Notes: a model not told the origin generated them from the sequence alone. Counted from the stretch's first letter, positions 45,172-55,651 are shown. The stretch is DNA of 64,000 bases from Muribacter muris (GCF_001038205.1 NZ_JWIZ01000003.1:1-64000), one strand, 5' to 3'. Numbers and translations: made by a program.

Positions 45172-46401
45172 ATGGATCAAACTTCATCAACACGTTTTTC
45201 ATTAACGTGGGTACTTAATTTATTTGGTACAGCGGTCGGAGCCGGTGTACTGTTTTTGCCTATCAATGCCGGAATGGGCGGCTTTTTACCTTTAGTGGTA
45301 ATGGCGGTGTTAGTCGGACCGATGACCTATTTGGCACACCGTGGGCTTGCCCGTTTTGTGTTGTCGTCTAAGCAGCCGGGCAGCGATATTACCAGTGTAG
45401 TGCGGGAGCATTTTGGTAAGTTGGCAGGGGTAATGATTACGTTACTTTACTTTTTAGCGATTTTCCCGATTTTATTGATCTACGGTGTTGGTATTACTAA
45501 CACCGTAGCGTCGTTTTTGGAGAACCAATTGCAAATGCCGGTGCCGCCGAGATACATTTTATCGCTGATTTTAATTGCGGTGATGATTGGTGTAATGTTG
45601 CTCAATGAAGCGGTGATGTTGAAAATTACCACCTATTTGGTCTATCCTTTGGTGGCGATTCTATTAGGTTTGTCTATTTATTTAATTCCGCATTGGAACG
45701 GTGCTGCATTAAGCGAAGTGCCGCAAGCCGGTGATTTTGCGCTGACATTATGGCTGACAATTCCTGTTTTAGTCTTTGCATTTAATCACTCGCCGGCAAT
45801 TTCAAGTTTTGCCCTTTCGCAGCAAAAATTCTATCAAGATCCGGCACAAACCGATAAAAATGCCAGCCGTACCTTACGTTGCACCGCAGGCATTTTAGTG
45901 TTATTTGTGATGTTCTTTGTGTTTAGTTGCGTATTAACTTTAACGCCGCAGGAGTTAGCGGAAGCCAAATCGCAAAACATCTCGGTGCTATCTTATTTGG
46001 CAAATAAATTCGATAATCCGGTCATCTCTTACTTTGGACCGTTGGTCGCTTTCCTTGCCATCGGAAGTTCATTCTTCGGGCATTATTTAGGGGCGAGAGA
46101 AGGTTTAGAGGGGCTGGTTAATCAGTTGCGTGATGAGCCGATCAAACCGGCAAAATTCAAAAAAATTACGGCGGTGATCTTTTTGGTTACCCTTTGGATT
46201 GTGGCAACCATCAACCCAAGTATTCTCGGCTTCATTGAGAGCTTAGGCGGGCCGGTGATTGCGATGATCCTGTTTATTATGCCAATGTATGCTATTCGCA
46301 CTGTGCCGTCTTTACAAAAATTCGGCGGTAAACTTAGCAATGTTTTTGTGGTCGTAATGGGGCTGATTGCCATTTCAGCGATAGTTTACGGCTTATTCTA
46401 A
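45172..46401 (+). CDS. sdaC: Serine transporter SdaC (HAAAP family)
   Basis: SdaC is an inner-membrane serine:proton symporter that feeds serine deaminase. The 409-residue protein has about eleven helices; [19 protein letters not shown] near the N terminus and [11 protein letters not shown] mid-protein match Escherichia coli SdaC closely. ATG at 45172 follows GGAGGA. A TTG at 45148 would include the RBS and the masking fold in the coding region. sdaA follows after ~100 nt. The leader upstream can fold over its RBS. Confidence 0.93.
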   Translation: MDQTSSTRFSLTWVLNLFGTAVGAGVLFLPINAGMGGFLPLVVMAVLVGPMTYLAHRGLARFVLSSKQPGSDITSVVREHFGKLAGVMITLLYFLAIFPILLIYGVGITNTVASFLENQLQMPVPPRYILSLILIAVMIGVMLLNEAVMLKITTYLVYPLVAILLGLSIYLIPHWNGAALSEVPQAGDFALTLWLTIPVLVFAFNHSPAISSFALSQQKFYQDPAQTDKNASRTLRCTAGILVLFVMFFVFSCVLTLTPQELAEAKSQNISVLSYLANKFDNPVISYFGPLVAFLAIGSSFFGHYLGAREGLEGLVNQLRDEPIKPAKFKKITAVIFLVTLWIVATINPSILGFIESLGGPVIAMILFIMPMYAIRTVPSLQKFGGKLSNVFVVVMGLIAISAIVYGLF

Positions 46402-46497
46402 TGTGATAGAATCTTTCCTATTTTGAGCTGAGTTTACGAGTAGGTATCGGCATTGCGGCGATACCTACTTTTTCGTCTGTTATGATTGAGTGTGTTT

Positions 46498-47877
46498 ATG
46501 ATTAGTGTATTTGATATGTTCAAAGTGGGGATTGGCCCGTCTAGTTCCCATACGGTCGGCCCGATGAAAGCCGGCAAAGAATTTATTGATGAATTGGTCG
46601 CTTGCAAATTATTGGCAAAAACCGACCGCTTGCGTGTTGATGTTTACGGCTCGCTTGCCCTGACAGGAAGGGGGCATAGCACCGATATTGCCGTGATTAT
46701 GGGATTGATGGGCTATTTACCGGATAATGTCGATATTGAGCGGATTGAAGGCGTGATTACCCGGTTGAAAGCCGATCAACAATTAGTATTGGCGGAAGCA
46801 CGACCGGAGAGTGCCAAAACAATTCGGTTTGATTTCTTTGCGGATATGCCGTTCCATTATGATTTTCTGCCTCGCCACGAAAACGGCGTGATTTTCACTG
46901 CCTTTGCCGGCGATGAAACGCTGTTCAGTAAAACCTATTACTCGATCGGCGGCGGTTTTATTGTCGATGATGAGCATTTTGGTGAATCCCAACAAAGCAA
47001 AATCAGTGTGCCGTTCCCCTATAAAAATGCCGAAGATCTGCTATATCACTGCAAAGCCCAAGGGTTACCGCTTGCCAGTTTAGTGTGGCGTAATGAACTG
47101 GCGTTGCGCCCGAAGCAAGAGATTAAAGAGTATTTGGCGAAAATTTGGCAGGCGATGGACAGTTGTATTGAGCGGGGACTAAATACGGAAGGTTTATTGC
47201 CGGGGCCGTTAAAAGTTGTCCGCCGCGCGCCCGCTTTACGCCGAACCCTTGAGGCAACGGGCAAATTAAATAATGATCCGATGCAAATTATTGATTGGGT
47301 GAATATGTTTGCTTTAGCCGTAAATGAAGAAAATGCGGCGGGCGGTCGCGTGGTTACTGCGCCAACCAACGGTGCGTGCGGGATTGTGCCGGCAGTGTTG
47401 GCGTATTACCGCCGATTTATCGGGGAGCTAAATGACGATATTATTGAACGCTATTTATTGGCAACCAGTGCAATCGGCTCGCTGTACAAAATGAATGCGT
47501 CTATTTCCGGTGCGGAAGTGGGCTGTCAGGGTGAAGTTGGTGTAGCGTGCTCAATGGCGGCGGCAGGCTTGGCGGAAATTATGGGCGGCTCGCCGACTCA
47601 AGTATGTATTGCGGCGGAAATCGCAATGGAGCATAATCTCGGCTTAACCTGCGATCCGGTGGGCGGGCAGGTGCAAGTGCCGTGTATTGAGCGGAATGCG
47701 ATTGCGTCCGTCAAAGCAATCAATGCTTGCCGAATGGCACTGCGTTTAACCTCCGAGCCGAGAGTGAGCTTGGATAAAGTGATTGAAACAATGTACGAAA
47801 CCGGCAAAGATATGAATGCCAAATACCGTGAAACCTCCACGGGCGGCTTGGCAATTAAGATTGTGCCGTGTGATTAA
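46498..47877 (+). CDS. sdaA: L-serine ammonia-lyase (L-serine deaminase)
   Basis: SdaA converts L-serine to pyruvate and ammonia using an iron-sulfur cluster. The 459-residue protein begins MISVFDMFKVGIGPSSSHTVGPM, as in Escherichia coli. It has the alpha-domain NGACGIVPAVLAYY and the later cysteine-bearing segments GCQGEVG and LTCDPVGG that fit cluster binding. ATG at 46498 is chosen by alignment; an upstream GTG at 46486 adds four residues. It forms a functional pair with sdaC. Confidence 0.95.
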   Translation: MISVFDMFKVGIGPSSSHTVGPMKAGKEFIDELVACKLLAKTDRLRVDVYGSLALTGRGHSTDIAVIMGLMGYLPDNVDIERIEGVITRLKADQQLVLAEARPESAKTIRFDFFADMPFHYDFLPRHENGVIFTAFAGDETLFSKTYYSIGGGFIVDDEHFGESQQSKISVPFPYKNAEDLLYHCKAQGLPLASLVWRNELALRPKQEIKEYLAKIWQAMDSCIERGLNTEGLLPGPLKVVRRAPALRRTLEATGKLNNDPMQIIDWVNMFALAVNEENAAGGRVVTAPTNGACGIVPAVLAYYRRFIGELNDDIIERYLLATSAIGSLYKMNASISGAEVGCQGEVGVACSMAAAGLAEIMGGSPTQVCIAAEIAMEHNLGLTCDPVGGQVQVPCIERNAIASVKAINACRMALRLTSEPRVSLDKVIETMYETGKDMNAKYRETSTGGLAIKIVPCD

Positions 47878-47905
47878 GCGAGATCAGCACAGCATTTAGG
47901 GAGAA

Positions 47906-48673
47906 ATGAGGCAAAATATGATTGGATTTTATACGCTGGCAATGAAGGAAGCAAAACGGGTGCTGCGGATTTGGCGACAAACCTTAGTCCCGCCGATCAT
48001 TACGACATTGCTCTATTTCTTGATTTTTGGGACATTGATCGGTCATCGTATCGGGGAAATGAACGGTGTGAATTATATGCAGTTTATCGCCCCGGGGCTG
48101 ATAATGATGTCTGCGATTACGGCGGCGTATAATAATACTGCGTCCTCGTTTTTCCTTAGTAAATTTGTGCGCAATATTGAAGAATTGCTCGTTTCGCCGC
48201 TTTCAACTCACATTATTATTTGGGGCTATGTGGCGGGCAGTTTGGTGAGAGGCGGGTTGGTCGGCATCTTGGTTACCCTTGTCGCCCTCTGTTTTGTTTC
48301 TTACGAGATCTATTCTTGGGCAGTGATTGTACTGACGATGCTGATGACGATTATTGCCTTTGCCTTGGGCGGTTTAATCAACGCGATTTTTGCGAAAACC
48401 TTTGATGATATCGGCACAATCCCCACCTTTGTGCTAACGCCGTTAACCTATCTTGGCGGGGTATTTTACTCGATTAGCCTACTGCCGCCGTTTTGGCAAA
48501 GTGTCTCTCAGTTTAACCCGATTGTGTATATGATCAGCGGTTTCCGTTACGGCTTTTTAGGGACGGCGGATGTCTCTATCTACTATACTTTCGGCGTATT
48601 GGCTGGGTTTGTGCTGGGGCTTTATCTTATCGCCTATACCTTGATTGAAAAAGGGGTAGGGCTACGCAGCTAA
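47906..48673 (+). CDS. yadH: ABC-2 type transporter permease YadH
   Basis: This is a 255-residue inner-membrane permease with about six helices. The segments QTLVPPIITTLLYFLIFG, FDDIGTIPTFVLTPLTYLGG and FNPIVYMISGFRYGFLG follow Escherichia coli YadH closely. YadH normally pairs with the ATPase YadG encoded just upstream; here sdaA is upstream and no ATPase gene is near. Substrate is unknown. The start is ATG 47906 or, less likely, 47918. Confidence 0.88.
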   Translation: MRQNMIGFYTLAMKEAKRVLRIWRQTLVPPIITTLLYFLIFGTLIGHRIGEMNGVNYMQFIAPGLIMMSAITAAYNNTASSFFLSKFVRNIEELLVSPLSTHIIIWGYVAGSLVRGGLVGILVTLVALCFVSYEIYSWAVIVLTMLMTIIAFALGGLINAIFAKTFDDIGTIPTFVLTPLTYLGGVFYSISLLPPFWQSVSQFNPIVYMISGFRYGFLGTADVSIYYTFGVLAGFVLGLYLIAYTLIEKGVGLRS

Positions 48674-48947
48674 ACAAGCGGTCGGTTTAGCGGGAAAATT
48701 TGCGAATAATATCGCAGTTTGACCAAAAACGATTTTAATCAACTTCTAGGGACAAACTGAAATCCTACAAATTGATATTCCGAAGCGGTTAGGTACACGC
48801 AGTAAGTCTGTTTCATCACCTCTTAGAACGGAGTGATGTTATGACGGACACAAGCGTGGTGTTGTTAAATGCTACCGTAGTATAAATTTGGACAAGGAAA
48901 AGAACCGTCAGGCGATAGGAAAATATACCGCCCGACGTGTTATTGGT
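48674..48947. other. Intergenic stretch between yadH and ydfG
   Basis: An uptake-signal core lies at 48675. A short decayed frame (EILQIDIPKRLGTRSKSV from about 48760) faintly resembles the N-terminal region of IS256-type transposases, but is too short to call. A mismatched hairpin CGTCAGGCG/CGCCCGACG near 48908-48941 may end ydfG transcription. Confidence 0.35.
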
Positions 48948-49703
48948 TTATCCGTTCGCTCTTGAAACGGCTAACGGTGCAAAAGTTTGGGCGGTAGGCA
49001 TCACTTCAATGCGGTTAATATTAACGTGCGGCGGCTGTTGATTGAGCCAAAGCACAATATTAGCAATATCCTGCGGGGTAACATACTGCACATTTTCATA
49101 GACTTTAGCCGCTTTTTCGTCATCGCCTTTAAAGCGGATATTGGAAAATTCCGTGCCGCCGCATAGACCCGGTTCGACATTACTTACCCGAATAGCCGTT
49201 CCCGCCAAATCCGCCCTTAAATTAAGGCTAAACTGCTTGACGAAGGCTTTCGTACCGCCGTAAACATTCCCGCCGGGGTAGGCGTAGCTGCCAGCAATCG
49301 AACCGAGATTGATGATATGTCCGCTATTTTTCGCCACCATTTCCGGCAGGATAAAGCGGGTAATGGCGACTAAGCCTTTGATGTTGGTGTCGATCATTGT
49401 TGTCCAATCGTCAAGATTGGCTTGATCCGCCCGTTCCAATCCTAATGCCAAGCCGGCATTATTCACCAATAAATCAACCGCTTGCCAGCTTTGCGGACGG
49501 GCAGCGAGCTGTTTTTCGGTCTCTGTGAGGTCTTGCACATCAAATGCAAGCGGTAGAAATCGGTCGCCGAATTGCAATTTTAATTCATTGAGACGCTCGG
49601 TGCGTCTGCCCGTGCCGATCACTTGGTAGCCGGCTTCAATTAAAGTTTTACAAATGGCTAAGCCGAAACCGGCGGTTGCGCCTGTTACTAATGCGGTTTT
49701 CAT
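48948..49703 (-). CDS. ydfG: Short-chain dehydrogenase YdfG
   Basis: YdfG is an NADP-dependent 3-hydroxy acid dehydrogenase that reduces malonic semialdehyde and oxidises serine derivatives. The 251-residue protein has the Rossmann motif VTGATAGFG (residues 6-14), NNAGLALG, and catalytic Ser-Tyr-Lys in GSIAGSYAYPGGNVYGGTK. The pattern GTEFSNIRFKGDD is typical of YdfG itself. Confidence 0.92.
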   Translation of the reverse strand: MKTALVTGATAGFGLAICKTLIEAGYQVIGTGRRTERLNELKLQFGDRFLPLAFDVQDLTETEKQLAARPQSWQAVDLLVNNAGLALGLERADQANLDDWTTMIDTNIKGLVAITRFILPEMVAKNSGHIINLGSIAGSYAYPGGNVYGGTKAFVKQFSLNLRADLAGTAIRVSNVEPGLCGGTEFSNIRFKGDDEKAAKVYENVQYVTPQDIANIVLWLNQQPPHVNINRIEVMPTAQTFAPLAVSRANG

Positions 49704-49716
49704 CGTGTTTCTCCTC

Positions 49717-50499
49717 TTAAGATAATGCTTTGTAGGCTAAGGATACCATTAATAGTCCCACGGTGATCACTAAAATTTTCTTAATAATTTCACCGTTAGA
49801 ACGAATAGCGTGTAAGCTGCCGAAATGATTGCCGAGTAAATTGGCGATAATCATCGGAATACCAATCAGAAAAGCCATTTTGCCGGCAATTAAAAAGGAG
49901 ACAAAAGCACCGATATTTGAGGCAAAATTAAAGATCTTCGAGGTTGCCGAGGCTTGTAGCAGGCTTAATTTATTGATGATAAACAACGCAATAATGAAAA
50001 TACTGCCTGTGCCCGGCCCGAAAAAGCCGTCGTAAAAGCCCACAATTAAGCAGGTAATAAACACTGCTAACGCAGATTCTTTAATTTCGTTTGTTTGCGG
50101 ATTGCCGGCAAGCAATTTACCTTTAAACAAGGTCGCAGCCAAGCCGAGCGGCAAAAACGCAAAAATAATATAATTGATGATGTGGGTCGGCAGCATCAAA
50201 ATGACTTCTGCCCCTAAATAAGCGCCCAATAAGGCGGAGGCTATGCCAATCGGCACAATTTTCCAAATGATCGCACTACTTTTCATAAAGTTTTTGATGG
50301 CGGCAATCGTGCCGAGGGTACTGACCAATTTCTCCTGCCCTAATGCAAGCTGGGGCGGCAGCCCCACCATCAAAAATGCCGGAATTAAGATCAGCCCTGC
50401 ACCACCGGCAATCGCATCAATATAACCGGCGATCAGTGAAGCCAAAATCAATAGGCATAGCCCGATGTAAAAATAGTCGGGCGATAATGCTGCCTTCAA
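49717..50499 (-). CDS. TSUP (TauE/SafE) family membrane transporter
   Basis: This is a 260-residue inner-membrane protein with about eight helices. The half-repeat signatures GYIDAIAGGAGLILIPAFL near residue 25 and GFYDGFFGPGTGSIF near residue 155 are typical of TauE/SafE transporters such as YfcA. Members export or import sulfur-containing or organic acids. It lies 13 nt upstream of ydfG on the same strand. Substrate is unknown. Confidence 0.87.
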   Translation of the reverse strand: MKAALSPDYFYIGLCLLILASLIAGYIDAIAGGAGLILIPAFLMVGLPPQLALGQEKLVSTLGTIAAIKNFMKSSAIIWKIVPIGIASALLGAYLGAEVILMLPTHIINYIIFAFLPLGLAATLFKGKLLAGNPQTNEIKESALAVFITCLIVGFYDGFFGPGTGSIFIIALFIINKLSLLQASATSKIFNFASNIGAFVSFLIAGKMAFLIGIPMIIANLLGNHFGSLHAIRSNGEIIKKILVITVGLLMVSLAYKALS

Positions 50500-50656
50500 T
50501 AAAAGTTTGTGTCATTTTCTCCCCTTGTCTTAACAATTTTGTTACAATGGAAGTATAGGCGGTCATTAGATAAAATAAAAGTGAAAGATTTTCAATCGAC
50601 TATGAATTTCGTTCATATTGAAGAATGACGAATTTTTAGTGATTTTGATTTTCAAA

Positions 50657-50734
50657 ATCTATCAATTAAAAGTAAATCAATCGAGATATTTTATTAGATT
50701 GATAGATTGAGAAATGTTTCGGCACGCTTATAAT
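50657..50734 (+). promoter_or_regulatory. Catalase promoter with flanking inverted repeat
   Basis: TTGAGA (50707-50712) and TATAAT (50729-50734) with a 16-nt spacer form a strong promoter. Exact 10-bp arms ATCTATCAAT (50657-50666) and ATTGATAGAT (50698-50707) lie upstream, the right arm touching the -35 hexamer. This could be an operator such as an OxyR site. The rest of 50500-50777 shows nothing more. Confidence 0.6.
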
Positions 50735-50777
50735 AGCCGCCGTAGTTTTACCTATCTATTTGTTGGAGGAATGACTT

Positions 50778-52223
50778 ATGTCAACGAAATGCCCTTTTGA
50801 TCACAAAACTTTAACATCGGCAGCCGGTGCGCCGGTGGTGGATAACGACAATACAATGTCGGCAGGTCCGCGTGGTCCTTTACTTTTACAAGACGTCTGG
50901 TTTCAAGAGAAATTAGCCCACTTTGCCCGTGAGCGTATCCCTGAGCGTGTGGTTCACGCTAAAGGTTCGGCAGCTTACGGTACTTTCACCGTAACACAAG
51001 ATATTACCCAATACACCAAAGCGGCGGTATTTAAACCGGGTACGCAAACTGAAGTGTTATTACGCTTTTCAACCGTAGCGGGTGAACGTGGTGCGGCAGA
51101 TGCAGAGCGTGATGTACGCGGTTTCTCATTAAAGTTCTATACCTCTCAAGGTAACTGGGACTTAGTGGGTAACAACACACCGGTATTCTTTATCCGTGAT
51201 CCGTTAAAATTCCCTGATTTTATTCATACTCAAAAACGTAACCCGCAAACCAACTTGCGTGATGCGAATGCTGCGTGGGATTTCTGGTCTCGCCACCCTG
51301 AGTCAATGCACCAAATTATGACATTGTTCTCTGACCGTGGTATTCCGCAAACATTGCGTCATATGAACGGTTACGGTAGCCATACTTACAGCTTTGTAAA
51401 CGATAACAACGAACGTTTCTGGGTGAAATTCCATTTCAAAACCCAACAAGGCCACAAATTCTACACCAACGAAGAAGCGGCAAAAGTAGTGGGTGAAAAC
51501 CGTGAATCCAGCCAACAAGATTTATACGAAGCGATTGAGCGTGGCGAATTCCCACGTTGGACAGTCCAAGTCCAAATTATGCCGGAAGCAGATGCGCATA
51601 AACACAACTATGCGTTTGACTTAACGAAAGTATGGCCGCACGGTGATTACCCGTTAATCGAAGTGGGTGTATTAGAGTTAAACCGCAACCCGCAAAACTA
51701 CTTTGCTGAAGTTGAACAAGCGGCATTTGCGCCAAGCAACATCGTTCCGGGGATCGGTTTCTCACCAGACCGTATGTTACAAGGTCGTCTGTTCTCTTAC
51801 CAAGATGCACAGCGTTACCGTTTAGGCGTGAACCACCACCAAATTCCGGTGAACGCACCAAAATGCCCGTACCACACGACTCACCGTGACGGTGCAATGC
51901 GTGTAGATCACAACGGCGGTGAAAACCCGAACTATGCACCGAACCGTTTTGACACATACGTTCCGACCCACGATCAATTACCACTTCAAATTGAGCGTGA
52001 AGCGGCGCACTTCAACTTCCGTGAGTACGATGAAGATTATTACTCACAACCGGCTACGTTATACAATATCTTCACACCGGAACAAAAAGACCGTTTAGCA
52101 GGTAACTTTGCTGCTGGTTTATCAGGTGTAACCGTACCGGAAATTGTGGAAAGACAATTAGCTCACTTTGAAAAAGTCAGCACCGAATTAGCAAACGCCA
52201 TTCGTCAGAAACTTGCTAAATAG
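50778..52223 (+). CDS. katA: Small-subunit haem catalase
   Basis: This enzyme splits hydrogen peroxide into water and oxygen. The 481-residue protein has catalytic His60 in [12 protein letters not shown], the conserved Asn of [11 protein letters not shown], and the haem-ligating tyrosine in [14 protein letters not shown]. Its length fits clade-3 catalases such as Haemophilus HktE. No signal peptide is seen. It is transcribed alone, with a good RBS (GGAGGA) and a terminator at both the expected distance and shape. Codon choice is unusually uniform, suggesting high expression. Confidence 0.96.
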   Translation: MSTKCPFDHKTLTSAAGAPVVDNDNTMSAGPRGPLLLQDVWFQEKLAHFARERIPERVVHAKGSAAYGTFTVTQDITQYTKAAVFKPGTQTEVLLRFSTVAGERGAADAERDVRGFSLKFYTSQGNWDLVGNNTPVFFIRDPLKFPDFIHTQKRNPQTNLRDANAAWDFWSRHPESMHQIMTLFSDRGIPQTLRHMNGYGSHTYSFVNDNNERFWVKFHFKTQQGHKFYTNEEAAKVVGENRESSQQDLYEAIERGEFPRWTVQVQIMPEADAHKHNYAFDLTKVWPHGDYPLIEVGVLELNRNPQNYFAEVEQAAFAPSNIVPGIGFSPDRMLQGRLFSYQDAQRYRLGVNHHQIPVNAPKCPYHTTHRDGAMRVDHNGGENPNYAPNRFDTYVPTHDQLPLQIEREAAHFNFREYDEDYYSQPATLYNIFTPEQKDRLAGNFAAGLSGVTVPEIVERQLAHFEKVSTELANAIRQKLAK

Positions 52224-52270
52224 CAATTTCAGACATATTTTCTCCTTGTCCTAAGGCGTTTGCTATATCC

Positions 52271-52304
52271 AAGCCCTATCGGCATTAGTCGATAGGGCTT
52301 TCTT
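52271..52304 (+). terminator. Terminator of the catalase gene
   Basis: The stem AAGCCCTATCG/CGATAGGGCTT with an 8-nt loop is followed by TCTT, 48 nt past the stop codon. Confidence 0.85.
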
Positions 52305-52406
52305 GATCGAATTGATGACCAAAGTTATTCAACAAGCGGTGCGTTATACGGTATTTTTTGCGATATGATACCACTACGACATCAAATTGATTTTTAAAGA
52401 GGAAAA

Positions 52407-53507
52407 ATGGAATACCGCTATTATATTACCTTTGCGATTGTGGTGATTATCCTACAAGGGCTGGTTTATACCTTCTCTCGTACGCAAGCGTGGCTGTTTA
52501 ATTTCGGCAAAACGGCACGACGTGTTAATCTTGTCCTGAATTATCTCGTGATCAACGGTTTAATTCTGCTGCATTTCACCACTCAAATAACATTATTTCG
52601 CCCGTTGGCATTGTTACTCGTCATCTTATGGTTCGCACTGTTAAGCCGCCTTGCCACCCAGTTATTGTCTTGGTTCGCTAAGCGTTGGATTGAACCGCAA
52701 CGTCTTAACCGTTACTTAAAAGGCGGCTATTGCATTTTATTTATCGCCCTGATCGGCACGAGTGTGTATAACGCCTATGTTCCCAATGTCGTGCATTATG
52801 ATATTGAATTGGATAAACCGATCGCTCCGATGAAGATCGGCGTTGCCAGCGATTTACATCTCGGCAAATTAGTCGGTCGCCGCCAGCTTGACAAATTAGC
52901 CACGATCTTTGAACGGGAAAAGGTCGATCTGATTTTGCTACCGGGGGATATTATGGACGATAATGTGGAAGCCTACCTTGCCGAAAATATGCAACTGTCC
53001 CTCAAGAAATTAAATGCCCCGTTGGGGGTTTATGCTACCCTCGGCAATCACGATCTTTTCGGACAGCAAGCGGCGATTGCAGAGCAAATCCACCAAGCCG
53101 GTATTCATTTATTGGCGGATCAAGCGGTCGTTTTACCGCAAAAATTTGCGATTATCGGGCGTAACGACGATTTAGTCGCAAATCGCCCGACGGCTGCCGA
53201 ATTATTGGCAAACCTCGATTCGACCCTGCCGATTTTGCTGCTCGACCACCGTCCGAGCGAAATTGAGCAGCACGCCAAACTACCCATTGATTTACAAGTG
53301 TCGGGGCATACTCATCGAGGGCAGATTTTTCCGGCAAATTTGATCACCGCCTTACTTTATCCCCTTGATTACGGCTACCAAAAAATCGGACAAGGGCATT
53401 ATGTGGTTACGTCCGGTTACGGCTTTTGGGGAATCCCAATGCGGCTCGGCTCGCAAGCGGAAGTGGTGATTATCCATCTGAAAGGGCGGTCGCTAACCGC
53501 TCAGTAA
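52407..53507 (+). CDS. Membrane-anchored metallophosphoesterase
   Basis: The 366-residue protein has about four N-terminal membrane helices (to about residue 128) and then a calcineurin-like phosphoesterase domain. Metal-binding motifs are ASDLHLG, LPGDIMDD, TLGNHDLFG and SGHTHRGQ. The architecture resembles YkuE/YaeI-type enzymes and related phospholipid-associated phosphodiesterases. The substrate is unknown. It stands alone. Confidence 0.88.
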   Translation: MEYRYYITFAIVVIILQGLVYTFSRTQAWLFNFGKTARRVNLVLNYLVINGLILLHFTTQITLFRPLALLLVILWFALLSRLATQLLSWFAKRWIEPQRLNRYLKGGYCILFIALIGTSVYNAYVPNVVHYDIELDKPIAPMKIGVASDLHLGKLVGRRQLDKLATIFEREKVDLILLPGDIMDDNVEAYLAENMQLSLKKLNAPLGVYATLGNHDLFGQQAAIAEQIHQAGIHLLADQAVVLPQKFAIIGRNDDLVANRPTAAELLANLDSTLPILLLDHRPSEIEQHAKLPIDLQVSGHTHRGQIFPANLITALLYPLDYGYQKIGQGHYVVTSGYGFWGIPMRLGSQAEVVIIHLKGRSLTAQ

Positions 53508-53637
53508 TCTTCTCATAAAGTAAAAAGAGAGATATATAGAAATGCCTCTCTTTTTTTAGTTTTTCATTGCTACACTTCCCTCAATGTAAGGGAAGTGGGG
53601 CTACGCTTTACACATAAAATGTCAGAGACCATCTCGC

Positions 53638-54111
53638 TTATCGGATTTTCACCATCTGATGATCTTGAAACTGTTGGTACAGGCTGCGTAGCGGCGTGCC
53701 GTCCGGTAAGATTAAATCGGGATTGAGTTCGTAGAGCGGCACGATGACAAATTCACGGTTTGTCATATCGTAGTGCGGCACGGTTAAACGTTCGCTGCTG
53801 ATTTGCTCATTGCCGTAAAGCAAAATATCCAGATCCAAGGTACGCTCTCCCCAACGGCGTAAGCGTACCCGCCCTTGTTCATTCTCAATCTGTTGTAGGC
53901 GATCCAACAGCGCTAAAGCGGTGAGTTCCGTGTCAAATTTTGCAACGGCATTGACATAATCGGGTTGATCTTGAGGGCCTAGCGGTTTGCTACCGTAAAA
54001 GGCACTGACGCTCATTTCCTTTGCAAATTTTTGGAGCGAAACAACCGCTTGTTCCAACTGTGCAACAGGATTTGCCAAGTTTGAGCCGAGGGCAATATAA
54101 ACGCTAGGCAT
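53638..54111 (-). CDS. folK: HPPK (6-hydroxymethyl-dihydropterin pyrophosphokinase)
   Basis: FolK transfers pyrophosphate from ATP to hydroxymethyl-dihydropterin in folate synthesis. The 157-residue protein begins VYIALGSNLANP, with RWGERTLDLDILLYG and the VPHYDMTNREFVIVPL motif, all characteristic. Its ATG overlaps the pcnB stop by one base, the same dksA-pcnB-folK order as in enterobacteria but without gluQ. Confidence 0.96.
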   Translation of the reverse strand: MPSVYIALGSNLANPVAQLEQAVVSLQKFAKEMSVSAFYGSKPLGPQDQPDYVNAVAKFDTELTALALLDRLQQIENEQGRVRLRRWGERTLDLDILLYGNEQISSERLTVPHYDMTNREFVIVPLYELNPDLILPDGTPLRSLYQQFQDHQMVKIR

Positions 54112-55628
54112 CAGTTTTCTCCCCGTGTCGATTTTTTCGCGCGTGAAAAGCGGCGGCGGGGTTTGCGTTTACGCTTCGGTTGCTCTTCACTTGGCGGAGT
54201 TCTCACATTTTGCAGAATATCGTGGCGTTGGTTATCGTTACTGAATTGAAACTCGTGCCACCACGCACTTAATTCCACTAAATCGCCGCCCTCAATTTCC
54301 GCCCGCATCACCAGTAAATCGAAACCGGCACGGAATTTGATGTGAGCAAGGGTTTGTTTTGCCCGTTTTTCCGTGCGTTTCGGGAATTGGAATTGTAACG
54401 CCCAAATATCTCGAATAACGGCGGTATGACGGCGGTGCAGTGCAACGGCACGATTACTTTCCGCCAAAATATCGTTAGCCGCCAGCATCATTGCATCATA
54501 GCTGTTTAAGCCGCCTTCGTTTTTCAGTTCGTCAATTTTTTCCCGCAGGGGATACCAAAGTAGCGCGGCGAATAAAAAGGCGGGATTGACCCGTAGGTTA
54601 TCCCGGATACGCTCGTCCGTTGAGTTTAACGCTTTGGCGATCATTTTCTCGCTTTGTGAGTCGTTCCGCTCGGTAAAATAAGGGGCGAGTACCGGAAAAA
54701 GTTGTTCAAACAAGCCGTACTGACGCAGTAATTGGTAGGTTTTAAAGCCGCAGCCGGATTGCAGTAATTTTAACGATTCATCAAATAGCCGTGCCGGCGG
54801 AATTGCTTTTAGCAAGTGTGCCATTTGGCGAATTGGTGCATCGCTGCTTTTTTCCAAAAACATATCCAATTTTGCCATAAAGCGTATGGCACGCAACATT
54901 CTGACCGGATCTTCTTGATAGCGGACAACAGGATCGCCGATCAGGGACAGTTTGCCAGCACGCAGATCCCTGATGCCGTTGAAAAAGTCGAAGATCAGTT
55001 GGCGTTTGACATCAAAGTAGAGCGCATTAACGCTGAAATCCCGCCGTTCCGCATCTTCCCGCATTGTGCCGTACACATTATCCCGCAACAACATTCCCGT
55101 TTCACTGGTTTTGGACATTCTGTCATTGCTGTTGCGGTGATGTTCGGCACGGAAAGTAGCGACTTCGTAAATCTCCCGCCCATAGACAATATGAGCAAGG
55201 CGGAAACGGCGACCAATAATGCGACATTGGCGACCGAAAATCTTTTGGATCTCTTCCGGACGAGCATTGGTAGCAATATCAAAATCTTTGGCGGGCTTGC
55301 CTAACAATAAATCACGAATACAGCCGCCGACAATGTAGGCTTGATAGCCGTGATTGAGTAATTTATTGACAATGTTGATCGCATTTTGCGGAAAATGTTT
55401 CAGGGAGATGCCGTAATCCGCCGCATTAACCGTAAATTGCTGATGTAGAATATGCGGAGGAGTATGTGCCGCTTTTTTACTATTTTTCTTTGGCGCGACA
55501 CTGCTATCCCGTTTCGGCGCAGTCTGAACAAGCGGCTTGCCCGATTTTTGAGGGGAAATCGGCTCTGCAAGCGGTAGGTTTTTCTCTTTTTTTTGCCGAG
55601 AAAAAAAGGATTTAATGTAGTTTAAAAT
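54111..55628 (-). CDS. pcnB: Poly(A) polymerase I, probable AUU start
   Basis: PcnB adds 3' poly(A) tails that speed RNA decay. The ~505-residue protein has the nucleotidyltransferase motifs VGGCIRDLLLGKPAKDFDIAT and RRFRLAHIVYG, then a helical RNA-binding region and an Arg/Lys-rich tail. The only upstream ATG (55676) lies in a hairpin without an RBS. GAGG at 55635-55638 lies six nt before ATT at 55626-55628, which gives M-L-N-Y-I-K-S-F-F-S-R, parallel to the AUU-initiated N terminus of Escherichia coli PcnB. No other ATG, GTG or TTG precedes the catalytic domain. Confidence 0.88.
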   Translation of the reverse strand: MLNYIKSFFSRQKKEKNLPLAEPISPQKSGKPLVQTAPKRDSSVAPKKNSKKAAHTPPHILHQQFTVNAADYGISLKHFPQNAINIVNKLLNHGYQAYIVGGCIRDLLLGKPAKDFDIATNARPEEIQKIFGRQCRIIGRRFRLAHIVYGREIYEVATFRAEHHRNSNDRMSKTSETGMLLRDNVYGTMREDAERRDFSVNALYFDVKRQLIFDFFNGIRDLRAGKLSLIGDPVVRYQEDPVRMLRAIRFMAKLDMFLEKSSDAPIRQMAHLLKAIPPARLFDESLKLLQSGCGFKTYQLLRQYGLFEQLFPVLAPYFTERNDSQSEKMIAKALNSTDERIRDNLRVNPAFLFAALLWYPLREKIDELKNEGGLNSYDAMMLAANDILAESNRAVALHRRHTAVIRDIWALQFQFPKRTEKRAKQTLAHIKFRAGFDLLVMRAEIEGGDLVELSAWWHEFQFSNDNQRHDILQNVRTPPSEEQPKRKRKPRRRFSRAKKSTRGEN

Positions 55629-55651
55629 AATACACCTCGTATAAAGTAACA

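Noticed and set aside
48750..48830. Possible IS256-type transposase fragment
   Set aside because: The resemblance covers under 20 residues and breaks at a stop; too weak to annotate.
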